A stretch of 64,000 bases of DNA, taken from contig NZ_NPMR01000001.1 of NCBI RefSeq assembly GCF_002245215.1, positions 744,001-808,000 on the forward strand, written 5' to 3'. The translations under genes and the position numbers were made by a program. The notes beneath the pieces are model-generated. The model did not search any database. It saw only the letters and a program-made list of their open reading frames with translations, and was not told the DNA's origin. This document shows positions 26,931-36,327 of the stretch, piece by piece. The stretch comes from Microbacterium sp. Yaish 1. Its GTDB lineage: Bacteria; Actinomycetota; Actinomycetes; Actinomycetales; Microbacteriaceae. Numbering within the stretch: the first letter of the stretch is position 1; the number at the start of each line of letters is the position of its first letter.

Positions 26931-27805
26931 CCGCTCCCGCCCTCGCCCGCAGCACGCCGTTCGCCCGGCGGAAGTCCGTCGTGCTCACCGTCGTGATGAG
27001 CCTGTTCATCCTCTACACGCTGCTGCCGCTGTTCTGGCTGGTCATCAACGCGACCAAGACCCAGGGCGACCTGTTCACGACCTTCGGCCTCTGGTTCGGC
27101 GACAGCTTCAACCTGTGGAACAACATCGTCGACACGTTCACCTACCGCGACGGCATCTTCCTGCGGTGGCTCGGCAACACGCTCCTCTACGTGGTCGTCG
27201 GCGCGGGCGGTGCGACGGTTCTCGCGACGATGGCCGGCTACGGCCTGGCGAAGTACAACTTCCGCGGCCGCAAGGCGGTCTTCGCCGTCGTCATCGGCGC
27301 CGTGGCCGTTCCCGGCACCGCCCTCGCGGTCCCCACGTTCCTCATGTTCAGCCAGCTGGGCCTGACCAACACCCCGTGGGCGATCATCATCCCCTCGCTC
27401 ATCAGCCCCTTCGGCCTGTACCTGATGTGGGTGTTCGCGAGCGACGCCGTCCCCACCGAGCTGCTCGAGGCGGCCCGCATGGACGGCGCCAGCGAGATGC
27501 GCACGTTCTTCACCATCTCGACGAAGCTCCTCATGCCCGGCATCGTCACCGTGCTGCTGTTCGCGGTCGTCGCGACCTGGAACAACTACTTCCTCCCGCT
27601 CATCATGCTCAGCGACCCCGCCTGGTACCCGCTCACCGTCGGGCTCAACCAGTGGAACGCGCAGGCCACGGGAGCGGCGGCGCAGCCGATCTACAACCTC
27701 GTGATCACCGGATCGCTGCTGTCGATCATCCCGATCGTCGTCGCGTTCCTCCTGCTGCAGCGCTTCTGGCAGTCCGGCCTGAGCGCCGGCAGCGTCAAGC
27801 AGTGA
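26927..27805 (+). CDS. ABC sugar transporter permease (MalG-like)
   Basis: Second membrane subunit, 292 residues, with six predicted spans and the EAA loop EAARMDGASEMRTFFTISTK. MalG-like features include the N-terminal LLPLFWLVINATKT and the C-terminal LLLQRFWQSGLSAGSVKQ. It is translation-coupled to the first permease. No ATP-binding subunit is encoded in the locus, so a shared MsmK/MsiK-type ATPase elsewhere in the genome is expected. Confidence 0.93.
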   Translation: MTAPALARSTPFARRKSVVLTVVMSLFILYTLLPLFWLVINATKTQGDLFTTFGLWFGDSFNLWNNIVDTFTYRDGIFLRWLGNTLLYVVVGAGGATVLATMAGYGLAKYNFRGRKAVFAVVIGAVAVPGTALAVPTFLMFSQLGLTNTPWAIIIPSLISPFGLYLMWVFASDAVPTELLEAARMDGASEMRTFFTISTKLLMPGIVTVLLFAVVATWNNYFLPLIMLSDPAWYPLTVGLNQWNAQATGAAAQPIYNLVITGSLLSIIPIVVAFLLLQRFWQSGLSAGSVKQ

Positions 27806-27835
27806 GCGCACCCCCAGACTCCGTATTCCGCACCA

Positions 27836-27883
27836 CCTGAATCCACAACGACCCGAATCCACAACAACCCGAATCCACAACAA
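27836..27883. repeat. 16-bp tandem repeat, three copies
   Basis: CCCGAATCCACAACAA occurs three times head to tail (27836-27851 with two changes, 27852-27867, 27868-27883) in the 96-base gap between permease and binding-protein genes, ending just before the ribosome-binding site GAAGGA. Confidence 0.85.
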
Positions 27884-27901
27884 CGAAGTGAAGGAACTCC
27901 C

Positions 27902-29248
27902 ATGACACCCATGCGCAAGGGATCGGCGCTGCGTCGCGCCGCATCCGTCGTGGCCCTGACCGCAGCCGCCGGCCTCGTGCTGGCCGCCTGCTCGTCCTCC
28001 GGCCCCGCCGCGGGCAGCGGCAACCCCGACGACCTCGACGCGGCCCTGAAGGCCGGCGGCGAGATCACCTACTGGTCGTGGACCCCGTCCGCCGAGGCGC
28101 AGGCCGAGGCGTTCATGAAGAAGTACCCCGAGGTCAAGGTCAACGTCGTCAACGCGGGCACCAACACCGAGGAGTACACCAAGCTCCAGAACGCGATCAA
28201 GGCCGGCTCGGGCGCCCCCGACGTCGTGCAGATCGAGTACTACGCCTTCCCGCAGTTCGCCCTCACCGACGGCCTGCTCGACCTCGCGCCCTACGGCTTC
28301 GGCGACCTCGAGAGCGACTACACCGCCTCGACCTGGAACTCCGTCGACTTCGACGGCAAGATCTACGGCCTGCCGCAGGACTCGGGCCCCATGGCGCTGT
28401 TCTACAACAAGGCGGTCTTCGACCAGTACGGCCTGACGGTCCCGACGACGTGGGACGAGTACATCGCCACCGCGCGTCAGCTCACCGCCGCCGACCCGAC
28501 GAAGAAGATCACGAACGACACCGGTGACGCCGGCTTCGCCACCAGCATGATCTGGCAGGCGGGCGGGCAGCCCTTCTCGGCCGACGGCACCGACGTGACG
28601 ATCAACGTCGCGGACGAGGGCTCGAAGAAGTGGGCCGACACCTGGAACACGCTCGTCGAGGACGACCTGCTCGCCAGCACCCCGAGCTGGAGCGACGAGT
28701 GGTTCAAGGGCCTCGGCGACGGCTCGATCGCGACCCTCGTCATCGGCGCCTGGATGCCGGGCAACCTCGAGTCGTCGGTCGCCGACGCGGCGGGCGACTG
28801 GCGCGTGGCTCCCATGCCGACCTACGACGGCACCCCGGTCTCGGCCGAGAACGGCGGCGGCGGCCAGGCCGTCACGAAGCAGAGCGAGAACCCGGCCCTC
28901 GCCGCCGCGTTCCTGAAGTGGCTGAATAACGACGAGGAGAGCCTGACGATCTTCGCCGAGAGCGGCGGCTTCCCCTCGACGACGGCGCAGCTCGAGTCGG
29001 ACGAGTTCCTGAACAAGGCACCCGAGTACTTCGGCGGCCAGAAGATCAACGAGGTGCTCGTACAGGCGGCCAAGGACGTGCGTCCGGGCTGGCAGTACCT
29101 GCCCTTCCAGGTGTACGCGAACAGCATCTTCAGCGACACCGTCGGGCAGTCCTACGCCTCGAAGTCCGACCTGAACGAGGGCCTCGCCACGTGGCAGGAC
29201 CAGCTCGTGCAGTACGGCAACGACCAGGGCTTCACCGTCAACAAGTGA
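27902..29248 (+). CDS. Sugar ABC transporter substrate-binding lipoprotein
   Basis: A 448-residue extracellular family-1 solute-binding protein. The signal peptide ends in the lipobox LVLAAC, so it is anchored to the outer face of the membrane. Typical features include VVNAGTNTEEYTKLQNAIKAG and GAPDVVQIEY. It supplies the two permeases upstream. ATG 27902 has AAGGA six bases before it. Unlike the other genes of the locus it is preceded by a 96-base gap and followed by a hairpin, arrangements that often allow binding proteins to be made in excess. Confidence 0.94.
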   Translation: MTPMRKGSALRRAASVVALTAAAGLVLAACSSSGPAAGSGNPDDLDAALKAGGEITYWSWTPSAEAQAEAFMKKYPEVKVNVVNAGTNTEEYTKLQNAIKAGSGAPDVVQIEYYAFPQFALTDGLLDLAPYGFGDLESDYTASTWNSVDFDGKIYGLPQDSGPMALFYNKAVFDQYGLTVPTTWDEYIATARQLTAADPTKKITNDTGDAGFATSMIWQAGGQPFSADGTDVTINVADEGSKKWADTWNTLVEDDLLASTPSWSDEWFKGLGDGSIATLVIGAWMPGNLESSVADAAGDWRVAPMPTYDGTPVSAENGGGGQAVTKQSENPALAAAFLKWLNNDEESLTIFAESGGFPSTTAQLESDEFLNKAPEYFGGQKINEVLVQAAKDVRPGWQYLPFQVYANSIFSDTVGQSYASKSDLNEGLATWQDQLVQYGNDQGFTVNK

Positions 29249-29255
29249 CGCCCGA

Positions 29256-29298
29256 CGAGGGGCGGGTCGCATCGAGCTTCGGTCCGGCCCGCCCCTCG
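29256..29298 (+). terminator. Intercistronic hairpin after the binding-protein gene
   Basis: Perfect 11-bp stem CGAGGGGCGGG (29256-29266) with CCCGCCCCTCG (29288-29298) and a 21-base loop. It lies eight bases after the stop and 24 bases before the next start, so it is probably a partial terminator or a 3' end stabiliser within the operon. Confidence 0.65.
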
Positions 29299-29322
29299 CC
29301 ATGTCCCCCCAGGAGAAGAACA

Positions 29323-30861
29323 ATGACCTCCCCCACCCGCATCTCGCTCGACACGTCCACCCCGGGCCCTGTCGTACCCCGGCGACTCTTCGGCACCTTC
29401 GTCGAGCACATGGGGCGCTGCGTGTACGACGGCATCTTCGAGCCGGGTCACGCCACGGCCGACGACGCCGGCTTCCGCGAGGACGTGCTCGAGCTCGTGC
29501 GCGAGCTGGGCGCGACGGTCGTGCGCTACCCCGGGGGCAACTTCGTCTCGGGCTACCGGTGGGAGGACGGCGTCGGCCCGCGCGACCAGCGCCCCGTGCG
29601 CCTGGATGCCGCCTGGCACAGCACCGAGACCAACCAGGTCGGGCTGCACGAGTTCGCCGCGTGGGCCGAGCAGGCCGGGCTCGAGCTCATGGAGGCCGTG
29701 AACCTCGGCACGCGCGGCGTCGCCGAGGCGGCCGACCTGCTCGAGTACGCCAACCACCCGGGCGGCACCGCACTGTCGGAGCGCCGCCGCGAGAACGGGC
29801 GCGCCGAGCCCTTCGGCATCCGGCTCTGGTGCCTGGGCAACGAGATGGACGGTCCCTGGCAGATCGGCCACAAGACCGCCGACGAGTACGGCCGCCTCGC
29901 TGCCGAGAGCGCCCGCCTCATGCGGTTCATCGACCCCGACATCGAGCTCGTCGCCGCGGGCAGCTCGAACCACGAGATGCCGACGTTCGGCGAGTGGGAG
30001 CGCACCGTGCTCCGCCACACCGCGGGACTCGTCGACCACATCTCCGTCCACGCCTACTACGAGGAGACCCCGGGCGACCTCGCGAGCTTCCTCGCCTCCG
30101 GCGCCGCCCTCGACGCCTACATCGGCGAGGTCGCCGGCATCATCGACGAGGTGCGCGCCGAGCGCGGCATCACCGACCCCATCGGCATCAGCGTCGACGA
30201 GTGGAACGTCTGGAACCAGACCCGCTGGAACGAAGTGGACAAGCCCGAGGTGTTCACGGGCGACTGGCCCGTCGCCCCGCGCCTCATCGAGGACGACTAC
30301 ACCGTGACGGATGCCGTCGTCGTGGGGTCCCTGCTCATCACGATGCTCCGCCGCGCCGACCGTGTCTCGATGGCGAACCTCGCGCAGCTCGTCAACGTCA
30401 TCGCGCCGATCCGCACCGAGCCGGGCGGCGCGGCCTGGCGGCAGACCACCTTCTTCCCGTTCCAGCTGACCGCGGCCGCAGCATCCGGGCACGTCGTGGT
30501 CCCGGCGATCGACACCGGCGTCATCCCGACCGCGCGCTACGGCGACGTGGGCGCCGTCGACGCCGTTGCGACGATCGCGGACGACGAGCTGTCGATCTTC
30601 CTCGTGCACCGGGGGCTCGACGCCGAGACGCCGGTCACGATCGACCTCGATCGCCCGGCTGCGGGCGCCGAGGCGCTCGTGCTGACCGTCCCCGCGGGCG
30701 GCGACCGGCACACCGTCAACAGCGCGTCGTCGCAGCCCGTCGCCCCGGCGCCCCTCCCCGTCGACGTCCACGACGGCGCCGTGACCCTGACCCTCCCCCC
30801 GCTCTCCTGGGCGCGCGTGAGCGTGCGCCTGAACCCCGGAACGAATCGAGTGACCCCGTGA
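29323..30861 (+). CDS. Alpha-L-arabinofuranosidase, GH51
   Basis: A 512-residue intracellular GH51 enzyme that removes arabinofuranosyl units from arabino-oligosaccharides. The acid/base Glu174 is in LWCLGNEMDG and the nucleophile Glu293 in ISVDEWNVW. The N-terminus (RRLFGTFVEHMGRCVYDGIF) and RYPGGNFVSGY are family hallmarks; a C-terminal beta-sandwich follows. AGGAGAAG lies eight bases before the ATG. The gene is downstream of the importer and overlaps the GH35 gene (GTGA), so the pair would process imported arabinogalactan fragments. Confidence 0.95.
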   Translation: MTSPTRISLDTSTPGPVVPRRLFGTFVEHMGRCVYDGIFEPGHATADDAGFREDVLELVRELGATVVRYPGGNFVSGYRWEDGVGPRDQRPVRLDAAWHSTETNQVGLHEFAAWAEQAGLELMEAVNLGTRGVAEAADLLEYANHPGGTALSERRRENGRAEPFGIRLWCLGNEMDGPWQIGHKTADEYGRLAAESARLMRFIDPDIELVAAGSSNHEMPTFGEWERTVLRHTAGLVDHISVHAYYEETPGDLASFLASGAALDAYIGEVAGIIDEVRAERGITDPIGISVDEWNVWNQTRWNEVDKPEVFTGDWPVAPRLIEDDYTVTDAVVVGSLLITMLRRADRVSMANLAQLVNVIAPIRTEPGGAAWRQTTFFPFQLTAAAASGHVVVPAIDTGVIPTARYGDVGAVDAVATIADDELSIFLVHRGLDAETPVTIDLDRPAAGAEALVLTVPAGGDRHTVNSASSQPVAPAPLPVDVHDGAVTLTLPPLSWARVSVRLNPGTNRVTP

Positions 30862-32621
30862 CGACCTTCAGCATCGGCGAGACCGACTTCCTCCTCGACG
30901 GGCGCCCCCACCGGGTCATCGCGGGAGCCCTGCACTACTTCCGCATCCACCCCGACCACTGGGCCGACCGCATCCGCAAGGCACGGCTCATGGGGCTCAA
31001 CACGATCGAGACGTACGTCGCCTGGAACGCCCACGAGCCGGTGCGCGGCGAATGGGATGCCACGGGCTGGAACGACCTGGGGCGCTTCCTCGACCTCATC
31101 GCGGCCGAGGGTATGCATGCGATCGTGCGCCCCGGCCCGTATATCTGCGCTGAGTGGCACAACGGCGGGCTGCCGGTCTGGCTCACGAGCACGCCCGGTA
31201 TCGGGCTGCGCCGCTCCGAGCCGCAGTACGTCGAGGCGGTCAGCACCTACCTGCGCCGCGTCTACGAGATCGTGGCGCCGCGCCAGATCGACCGCGGCGG
31301 CAACGTCGTGCTCGTGCAGATCGAGAACGAGTACGGCGCTTACGGCTCCGACCACGACTACCTTCGCACGCTCACCGACCTCACCCGCGCCTGCGACATC
31401 ACGGTGCCGCTGACCACGGTCGACCAGCCCGAGCCCCACATGCTCGCGGCCGGCACGCTCCCCGACCTGCACACGACCGGATCGTTCGGCTCGCGCGCCA
31501 CCGAGCGGCTCGCGACGCTGCGTGAGCACCAGCCGACGGGGCCGCTGATGTGCTCGGAGTTCTGGGACGGCTGGTTCGACTGGTGGGGCGGGGTGCACCA
31601 CACCACGGATGCCGCGGCCTCGGCATCCGAGCTCGACGCCCTGCTCGCCGCGGGAGCGTCGGTGAACATCTACATGCTGCACGGCGGCACGAACTTCGGC
31701 ACCACGAACGGCGCGAACGACAAGGGCCGCTACGCCCCCATCGTCACCTCGTACGACTACGACGCCCCGCTCGACGAATCGGGTCACCCGACCGAGAAGT
31801 ACCACGCGTTCCGCGAGGTGATCGCCCGGTACGCCCCGGTGCCCGACGAGGTACCGCCCGCGCGGCCGGCGGCCCCCGTGCTGTCGGTTCCGCTGCGGAC
31901 GACGGGCGACTGGCTGCCGACTGCGGATGCCGCGGCGGGTGCCGGCGCGAGCGCGGCGGTCACTCCCCCGACGTTCGAGGAGCTCGGACAGCTCGGACCC
32001 CTCGTGCGCTACGACGTCGCGCTGCCCGCCGAGGCGTTCGGAGATTCCGACAGCGCCGTGCTCGCCGTCGCGGAGGTCCGCGACCTCGCCTGGGTCGCCG
32101 TCGACGGCGCACCCGTCGGCCGCCTGCAGCGCGCGCTGCACGAGCGCTCGCTGCCGATCCCGCGCGGGTCGCGACTGACGGTGCTCGTCGAGGATCAGGG
32201 GCGCGTCAACTACGACGTCCGTCTCGGCGAGAACAAGGGCCTCGTCGGTCCCGTGACCCTCGGCGGCCACGAGCTGACCGGCTGGTCGGCGCAGCCCGTC
32301 GACCTCACGGCCGTCGCCGCCGGCATCCCCGCTGCTCCCGAGCACACGGCGGTGGGCCGCACCGGTCTCGTGGGCACGTTCGACCTCGACGAGCCCGCCG
32401 ACCTCTTCCTCGACACGGATGCCTGGAGCAAGGGCTACGCGTTCGTGAACGGGTTCTTCCTCGGCCGGTACTGGCGCAACGGCCCGCAGCGCAACCTGTA
32501 CGTGCCCGCTCCCGCGACGCGTGCCGGGTCGAACGAGATCGTCGTCGTCGAGCTCGAGCACGTCATCGAGCCCGACGCAGCGTTCGTCGCCGCGCCCGAC
32601 CTCGGCCACCGCGAGGAGTGA
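30858..32621 (+). CDS. Beta-galactosidase, GH35
   Basis: A 587-residue GH35 enzyme without a signal peptide. The acid/base Glu158 is in VQIENEYGAYG and the nucleophile Glu234 in LMCSEFWDGW; the early region ALHYFRIHPDHWADRI and RPGPYICAEWHNGGLP are diagnostic. C-terminal jelly-roll domains end with NGFFLGRYWRNGPQRNLYVP. It releases galactose for the Leloir pathway encoded nearby (galE, galT, galK). GTG overlaps the GH51 stop by four bases. Confidence 0.95.
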   Translation: MTTFSIGETDFLLDGRPHRVIAGALHYFRIHPDHWADRIRKARLMGLNTIETYVAWNAHEPVRGEWDATGWNDLGRFLDLIAAEGMHAIVRPGPYICAEWHNGGLPVWLTSTPGIGLRRSEPQYVEAVSTYLRRVYEIVAPRQIDRGGNVVLVQIENEYGAYGSDHDYLRTLTDLTRACDITVPLTTVDQPEPHMLAAGTLPDLHTTGSFGSRATERLATLREHQPTGPLMCSEFWDGWFDWWGGVHHTTDAAASASELDALLAAGASVNIYMLHGGTNFGTTNGANDKGRYAPIVTSYDYDAPLDESGHPTEKYHAFREVIARYAPVPDEVPPARPAAPVLSVPLRTTGDWLPTADAAAGAGASAAVTPPTFEELGQLGPLVRYDVALPAEAFGDSDSAVLAVAEVRDLAWVAVDGAPVGRLQRALHERSLPIPRGSRLTVLVEDQGRVNYDVRLGENKGLVGPVTLGGHELTGWSAQPVDLTAVAAGIPAAPEHTAVGRTGLVGTFDLDEPADLFLDTDAWSKGYAFVNGFFLGRYWRNGPQRNLYVPAPATRAGSNEIVVVELEHVIEPDAAFVAAPDLGHREE

Positions 32622-32661
32622 CCGTGAGGGAGCCCCGCCGCGATCGGGCAGGATGGATGTC

Positions 32662-33642
32662 ATGAGCTGGATGGTCACCGGTGGTGCTGGATACATCGGC
32701 GCGCATGTCGTGCGCGCCCTCGCCGCGGCGGGTCTCGACCCCGTCGTCCTCGACGACCTGTCGAGCGGGCACGCCGGGTTCGTCCCCGAGGGCGTTCCGT
32801 TCGTCCGCGGCTCGATCCTCGACCGTCCGCTCGTCGAGGGCGCCCTGCGCGAGCACGGCGTCGAGGGCGTCATCCACGTCGCCGGCTACAAGTACGCCGG
32901 CGTCTCGGTGACCCGTCCCCTGCACACCTACGCGCAGAACGTCGAGGGCACGCGGATCGTGCTCGAGGCGATGGAGACCGCGGGTGTCGACAAGATCGTC
33001 TTCTCCTCCAGCGCCGCCGTCTACGGCACCCCCGACGTGCCTCTCGTCACGGAGGACCTGCCCAAGCGTCCCGCGTCGCCCTACGGCGAGTCGAAGCTCA
33101 TCGGCGAATGGCTGCTGCGCGACCAGGCGGTCGCGACCGCGGACTCCCCCGCACCCCTGCGCCACACCTCGCTGCGCTACTTCAACGTCGTGGGCTCGGG
33201 CGATCCGTCCGTCTACGACACGAGCCCCCACAACCTCTTCCCCATCGTCTTCGAGAAGCTGATCGCCGGTGAGACCCCGCAGATCAACGGCGACGACTAC
33301 GACACCGAAGACGGCACGAACGTGCGCGACTACGTCCACGTCGCCGACATCGCGGCGGCCCACGTCGTCGCCGCCCAGCGCCTCGCGGCGGGCGAGAGCG
33401 TCGAGCCGGCCTACAACCTCGGGTCGCAGAACGGCCTGTCGGTCCGCGAGATCATGGACGCGATGGCCCGCGTGACGGGCATCGACTTCACCCCGAGGAT
33501 CGGCCCGCGTCGCCCCGGCGACCCCGACCGCATCGTCGCCACCGGCGAGCTCGCCGCCCGCGACCTCGAGTGGGCCAACCGCTACTCGGTCGACGAGATG
33601 GTGCGCACCGGCTGGGAGGCCCGCCGCGCGGCATCCGTCTGA
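32662..33642 (+). CDS. galE: UDP-glucose 4-epimerase
   Basis: Interconverts UDP-galactose and UDP-glucose. The 326-residue protein has the NAD motif TGGAGYIGAHV, the SSSAAVYG segment, and catalytic Tyr/Lys in YGESK; NVRDYVHVADIAAAH is characteristic of GalE. ATG 32662 is chosen; ATG 32653 is an alternative three codons earlier. It follows the GH51-GH35 pair by 40 bases and completes galactose use with galT and galK beyond the lipoprotein island. Confidence 0.93.
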   Translation: MSWMVTGGAGYIGAHVVRALAAAGLDPVVLDDLSSGHAGFVPEGVPFVRGSILDRPLVEGALREHGVEGVIHVAGYKYAGVSVTRPLHTYAQNVEGTRIVLEAMETAGVDKIVFSSSAAVYGTPDVPLVTEDLPKRPASPYGESKLIGEWLLRDQAVATADSPAPLRHTSLRYFNVVGSGDPSVYDTSPHNLFPIVFEKLIAGETPQINGDDYDTEDGTNVRDYVHVADIAAAHVVAAQRLAAGESVEPAYNLGSQNGLSVREIMDAMARVTGIDFTPRIGPRRPGDPDRIVATGELAARDLEWANRYSVDEMVRTGWEARRAASV

Positions 33643-33686
33643 CCGGCCCCGCCAGCGGCGACCTGGATTCTCCGCCGCGGGCTCTC

Positions 33687-33692
33687 TAGGGT
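33687..33692 (+). promoter_or_regulatory. Leaderless -10 element for the effector island
   Basis: TAGGGT is followed by exactly six bases and then the GTG of the first island gene at 33699, with no Shine-Dalgarno. This is the recurring leaderless arrangement in this window. Confidence 0.6.
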
Positions 33693-33698
33693 GGCCGT

Positions 33699-34067
33699 GT
33701 GCGGTATTCGATCGATCCCGGCGGGGTGACCGAGCTCGTCGCCGAGGTGTCGGCCCTCGCAGACGAGATCGAGAGCCATCGCACGGCGGCGCTTCAGGCC
33801 GTGGACGCAGCCGAGAGCGCTCTGCTCACCGGCGCTGACAGCGTGCGCACCGCGCTCGGCGAGGTGTTCGCGAGACGACGGGTCACCGCCACGGCAGTCA
33901 GCACACGGCTGTCGGAGATCCTCACCGGTATCGAGGACGCCACCCTCGCCTATGTCGCGGGCGACGACGAGATGGTCACCGGCACGGCTGCGGCCCTACC
34001 CGGCACTGCCCCGCAGATGCTCGAGGCCTCGGAGTACCACGGCGCCTTCTCCGGGGGGCCGCGGTGA
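33699..34067 (+). CDS. Small WXG/ESX-like helical protein upstream of the hydrolase effector
   Basis: A 122-residue, mostly helical protein with no signal peptide (MRYSIDPGGVTELVAEVSAL at the start), resembling the ESAT-6-like or DUF6507-type partners of type VII-secreted effectors. No WXG motif is present, so the assignment is by size, helicity and position. The GTG start appears leaderless. Its stop overlaps the GTG of the hydrolase gene, so the two are co-translated; it may be a secretion partner of the larger protein. Confidence 0.6.
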   Translation: MRYSIDPGGVTELVAEVSALADEIESHRTAALQAVDAAESALLTGADSVRTALGEVFARRRVTATAVSTRLSEILTGIEDATLAYVAGDDEMVTGTAAALPGTAPQMLEASEYHGAFSGGPR

Positions 34068-35851
34068 CCGAGCTCGTCGGCGTCGACGGCGTTCCCGACC
34101 TCCCCGCCGACGGGGCCGCGCTCGTTGCCGCCGCCGACACGCTGGCGGCATCCGGGCCCCTCGTCGGTGACCGTCTCGACGATGTCGGAGCAACGTGGCA
34201 CCGGGTCCCGATGGTCTACGACGCGCCAGAGACCCAGACCGCTGCCACGGCGGTCCTCCCCGTGCTGCGGGTCGGGGAGGACTTCAGCGACGCCGCGCGC
34301 AGCGCATCCGCCGCTCTGCGAGAGCTCGGCGAAAGCCTCATCCCTCTCGAGCGCACGCGCAGCGCGCTGCTGGCCGATATCGAGGCCCATCGCACGCAGG
34401 TGCTGGCCTACCGCGCGAGCGACGCCGCGGCGGCCGAGGACCCGGCCGACCCGCTGGCTGGATGGGGGCCCTACGGTTACAGCGCGAACACCGAACTCCT
34501 GCTGCGGTGCCGCAGTCTGCGGGCGATGTTCGAGGATGCGGTCGACCGCTGCAGCGCGAGCCTCCGCCGCATCGGCGACGGCCCGTTCCTGATGACCGGC
34601 CTGGGACATGCGACGGCAGGCGTCGGTGTTCCGCGTACGACGTGGAGCGCTCGAGCCGACGACTTCCGGAACGCGCTCGGTATGCGTGCGCTCGAGCGAC
34701 TGACCACAGCCGACGCCGACACGATACGCGAGCTGCTGGCCGCGCATCCGGAGTGGATCACGCTGCTGCGCGAGACCCCTCCGGCGCCGGCGCAGGTGAG
34801 CAGCTGGTGGACGGGACTGGATGCCGCGACCGCGGCGGCGCTGTCGGCCGCAGCGCCGGTCGTGCTGGGGTCGCTCGGCGGAGTTCCGGCGCAGGTGCGG
34901 GCGGCCGCCAATCGCGTGAACGTCGATTCGCGACGGAGCGAGCTGCGCGCCCTGATCGACAACCGCGGATACGTCCTGATGTCGGGTACCTATGAGCGTG
35001 TGCGGGCTCCGATCCCCGACGGCTGGCTGGCGGAGCTCGATTACCTCGATCGCGTTGCCGCGGGCGAGGTGCAGCTCTACCTCTACGATCCCGACCGCGA
35101 GCAGATCATCGAGATGTTCGGCGATCCCGACCGTGCGGATGTCATCATGTCGTTCATGCCCGGCACCAACACGACGATGGAGTCGTTCTACACCTCGACC
35201 GAGCAGAGCGGGATCACGGCGCTCACCCGGTGGCAGGTCGAGAACGCCCGATTCGACACCGCGGTTGCGGGGTTCGTGGTCAAGCAAGGGCCGTTCCCGC
35301 AGCTGACCTCCGACATCGTGGCGACGGGACCGCAGAACAACGACATGATGGAAGCCCTCGGTCGCTCCTACGCCGACTTCACCTTTGAGCTTGACGCGAT
35401 CGCGCCTCGCGCGGCGGTGGTGAGCGTCGAGCACTCCGCGGGATCGGCTGCAGGCGGTGCGGCCGAAACCGCCGGGGCGCACTTCGACGCACGCGTCGCC
35501 CTGGCCGGCATCGGCATGACCAACGACTGGAAAGCGCAGGACGGAACCGAGTACTACGCCATGCAAGCACCCAACGACATCAACAAGAACGTCGACAACA
35601 TGCAACTCGGCAACTGGGGCTACGGCATCCCGGCCACCACCGCGAACGGGTTCACCGAAATCGACTCCGGCCTGCCCGACACCCCCGCCTGGGTACACGG
35701 CCTCCGGGTCATCGACCCCACCCTCGGCACAGTGCTCGACCTCGCCGGGCAACTAGAAAACCACAACCGCATCATCAGCGCCGACCCTCGCCTGAACGGG
35801 GTTGTGCTGGAGGCAACGCAAGACGTGATCGCGGAGGTGGACGCGGGATGA
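34064..35851 (+). CDS. WXG-like/alpha-beta hydrolase (DUF1023-type) putative type VII effector
   Basis: A 595-residue protein without signal peptide. Residues about 1-300 are helical and ESX/LXG-like; about 300-595 form an alpha/beta hydrolase with the nucleophile elbow VEHSAGSAAG (Ser458), as in DUF1023 proteins. A candidate catalytic His lies in ENHNRII near the end. Downstream lie seven lipoprotein genes, the first starting by ATGA overlap, and a duplicate of the last 120-odd residues. By analogy with the TslA-TilA lipase/lipoprotein pair of Staphylococcus aureus, a membrane-targeting lipase effector is proposed. An ordinary surface-remodelling hydrolase is the alternative. No secretion genes are in the window. 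Confidence 0.65.
   Translation: MTELVGVDGVPDLPADGAALVAAADTLAASGPLVGDRLDDVGATWHRVPMVYDAPETQTAATAVLPVLRVGEDFSDAARSASAALRELGESLIPLERTRSALLADIEAHRTQVLAYRASDAAAAEDPADPLAGWGPYGYSANTELLLRCRSLRAMFEDAVDRCSASLRRIGDGPFLMTGLGHATAGVGVPRTTWSARADDFRNALGMRALERLTTADADTIRELLAAHPEWITLLRETPPAPAQVSSWWTGLDAATAAALSAAAPVVLGSLGGVPAQVRAAANRVNVDSRRSELRALIDNRGYVLMSGTYERVRAPIPDGWLAELDYLDRVAAGEVQLYLYDPDREQIIEMFGDPDRADVIMSFMPGTNTTMESFYTSTEQSGITALTRWQVENARFDTAVAGFVVKQGPFPQLTSDIVATGPQNNDMMEALGRSYADFTFELDAIAPRAAVVSVEHSAGSAAGGAAETAGAHFDARVALAGIGMTNDWKAQDGTEYYAMQAPNDINKNVDNMQLGNWGYGIPATTANGFTEIDSGLPDTPAWVHGLRVIDPTLGTVLDLAGQLENHNRIISADPRLNGVVLEATQDVIAEVDAG
35456..35808 (+). repeat. Duplicated segment, copy 1 (hydrolase 3' end)
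   Basis: This 353-base stretch encoding the C-terminal part of the hydrolase is nearly identical to 37328-37680 (constant offset 1872 bases). The repeat begins right after the nucleophile elbow and ends about 14 codons before the stop. See the orphan module at 37319. Confidence 0.93.
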
Positions 35852-36312
35852 GACGCAGGCGATGGTTTGTGACTCTGGCGGCCATGCTTGGAACGGGGAT
35901 GATGATGAGCGCGTGCGCGGCACAGCTACCCACGTGGGACGATATCCGCGCCGAAACGAACGCAACGATGCAGGAGGTGGTGGATCTCCTGCCCCCCGAG
36001 GTGGTGGTCGACGACTTAACCAATTCCAGGCCGTACGGATGTGAGCGCGGCGTGATGTACACCGGTCACCTCGACATCGACCCCGGCCCGCATTTCGACA
36101 TCCCAGCGTTCATCGAATCCCTCGACGACACACTCCCCGAGGGGTTCGAACCCAGAACGAGTCAAGTCCGAGTCAGTTTCGCCCGTGCCCTATTCACCGC
36201 AGAACCCTACGGAAGCACCCTGCTGAAGGTGACAGAGAACACAGCCGGCGGAAGGAACACGATCGATGTCTTGGCGATCTCCCGTTGCGGCGAACCACCC
36301 CAAGGCGACTGA
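35848..36312 (+). CDS. Island lipoprotein A (putative immunity protein)
   Basis: A 154-residue lipoprotein: basic N-terminus, hydrophobic core and lipobox MMSAC, then LPTWDDIRAETNATM. It shares with its paralogues the YGCERGVMYTGH block and the C-terminal SRCGEPP. These two invariant Cys could pair outside the cell. Its ATG overlaps the hydrolase stop (ATGA), the position expected for an immunity gene. The rare Leu codon TTA occurs (DDL, within GACTTAACC). From base 35924 to the stop it is almost identical to gene F at 38739, though the signal peptides differ. Confidence 0.75.
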   Translation: MRRRRWFVTLAAMLGTGMMMSACAAQLPTWDDIRAETNATMQEVVDLLPPEVVVDDLTNSRPYGCERGVMYTGHLDIDPGPHFDIPAFIESLDDTLPEGFEPRTSQVRVSFARALFTAEPYGSTLLKVTENTAGGRNTIDVLAISRCGEPPQGD

Positions 36313-36327
36313 GCGACCCGTGAACTG

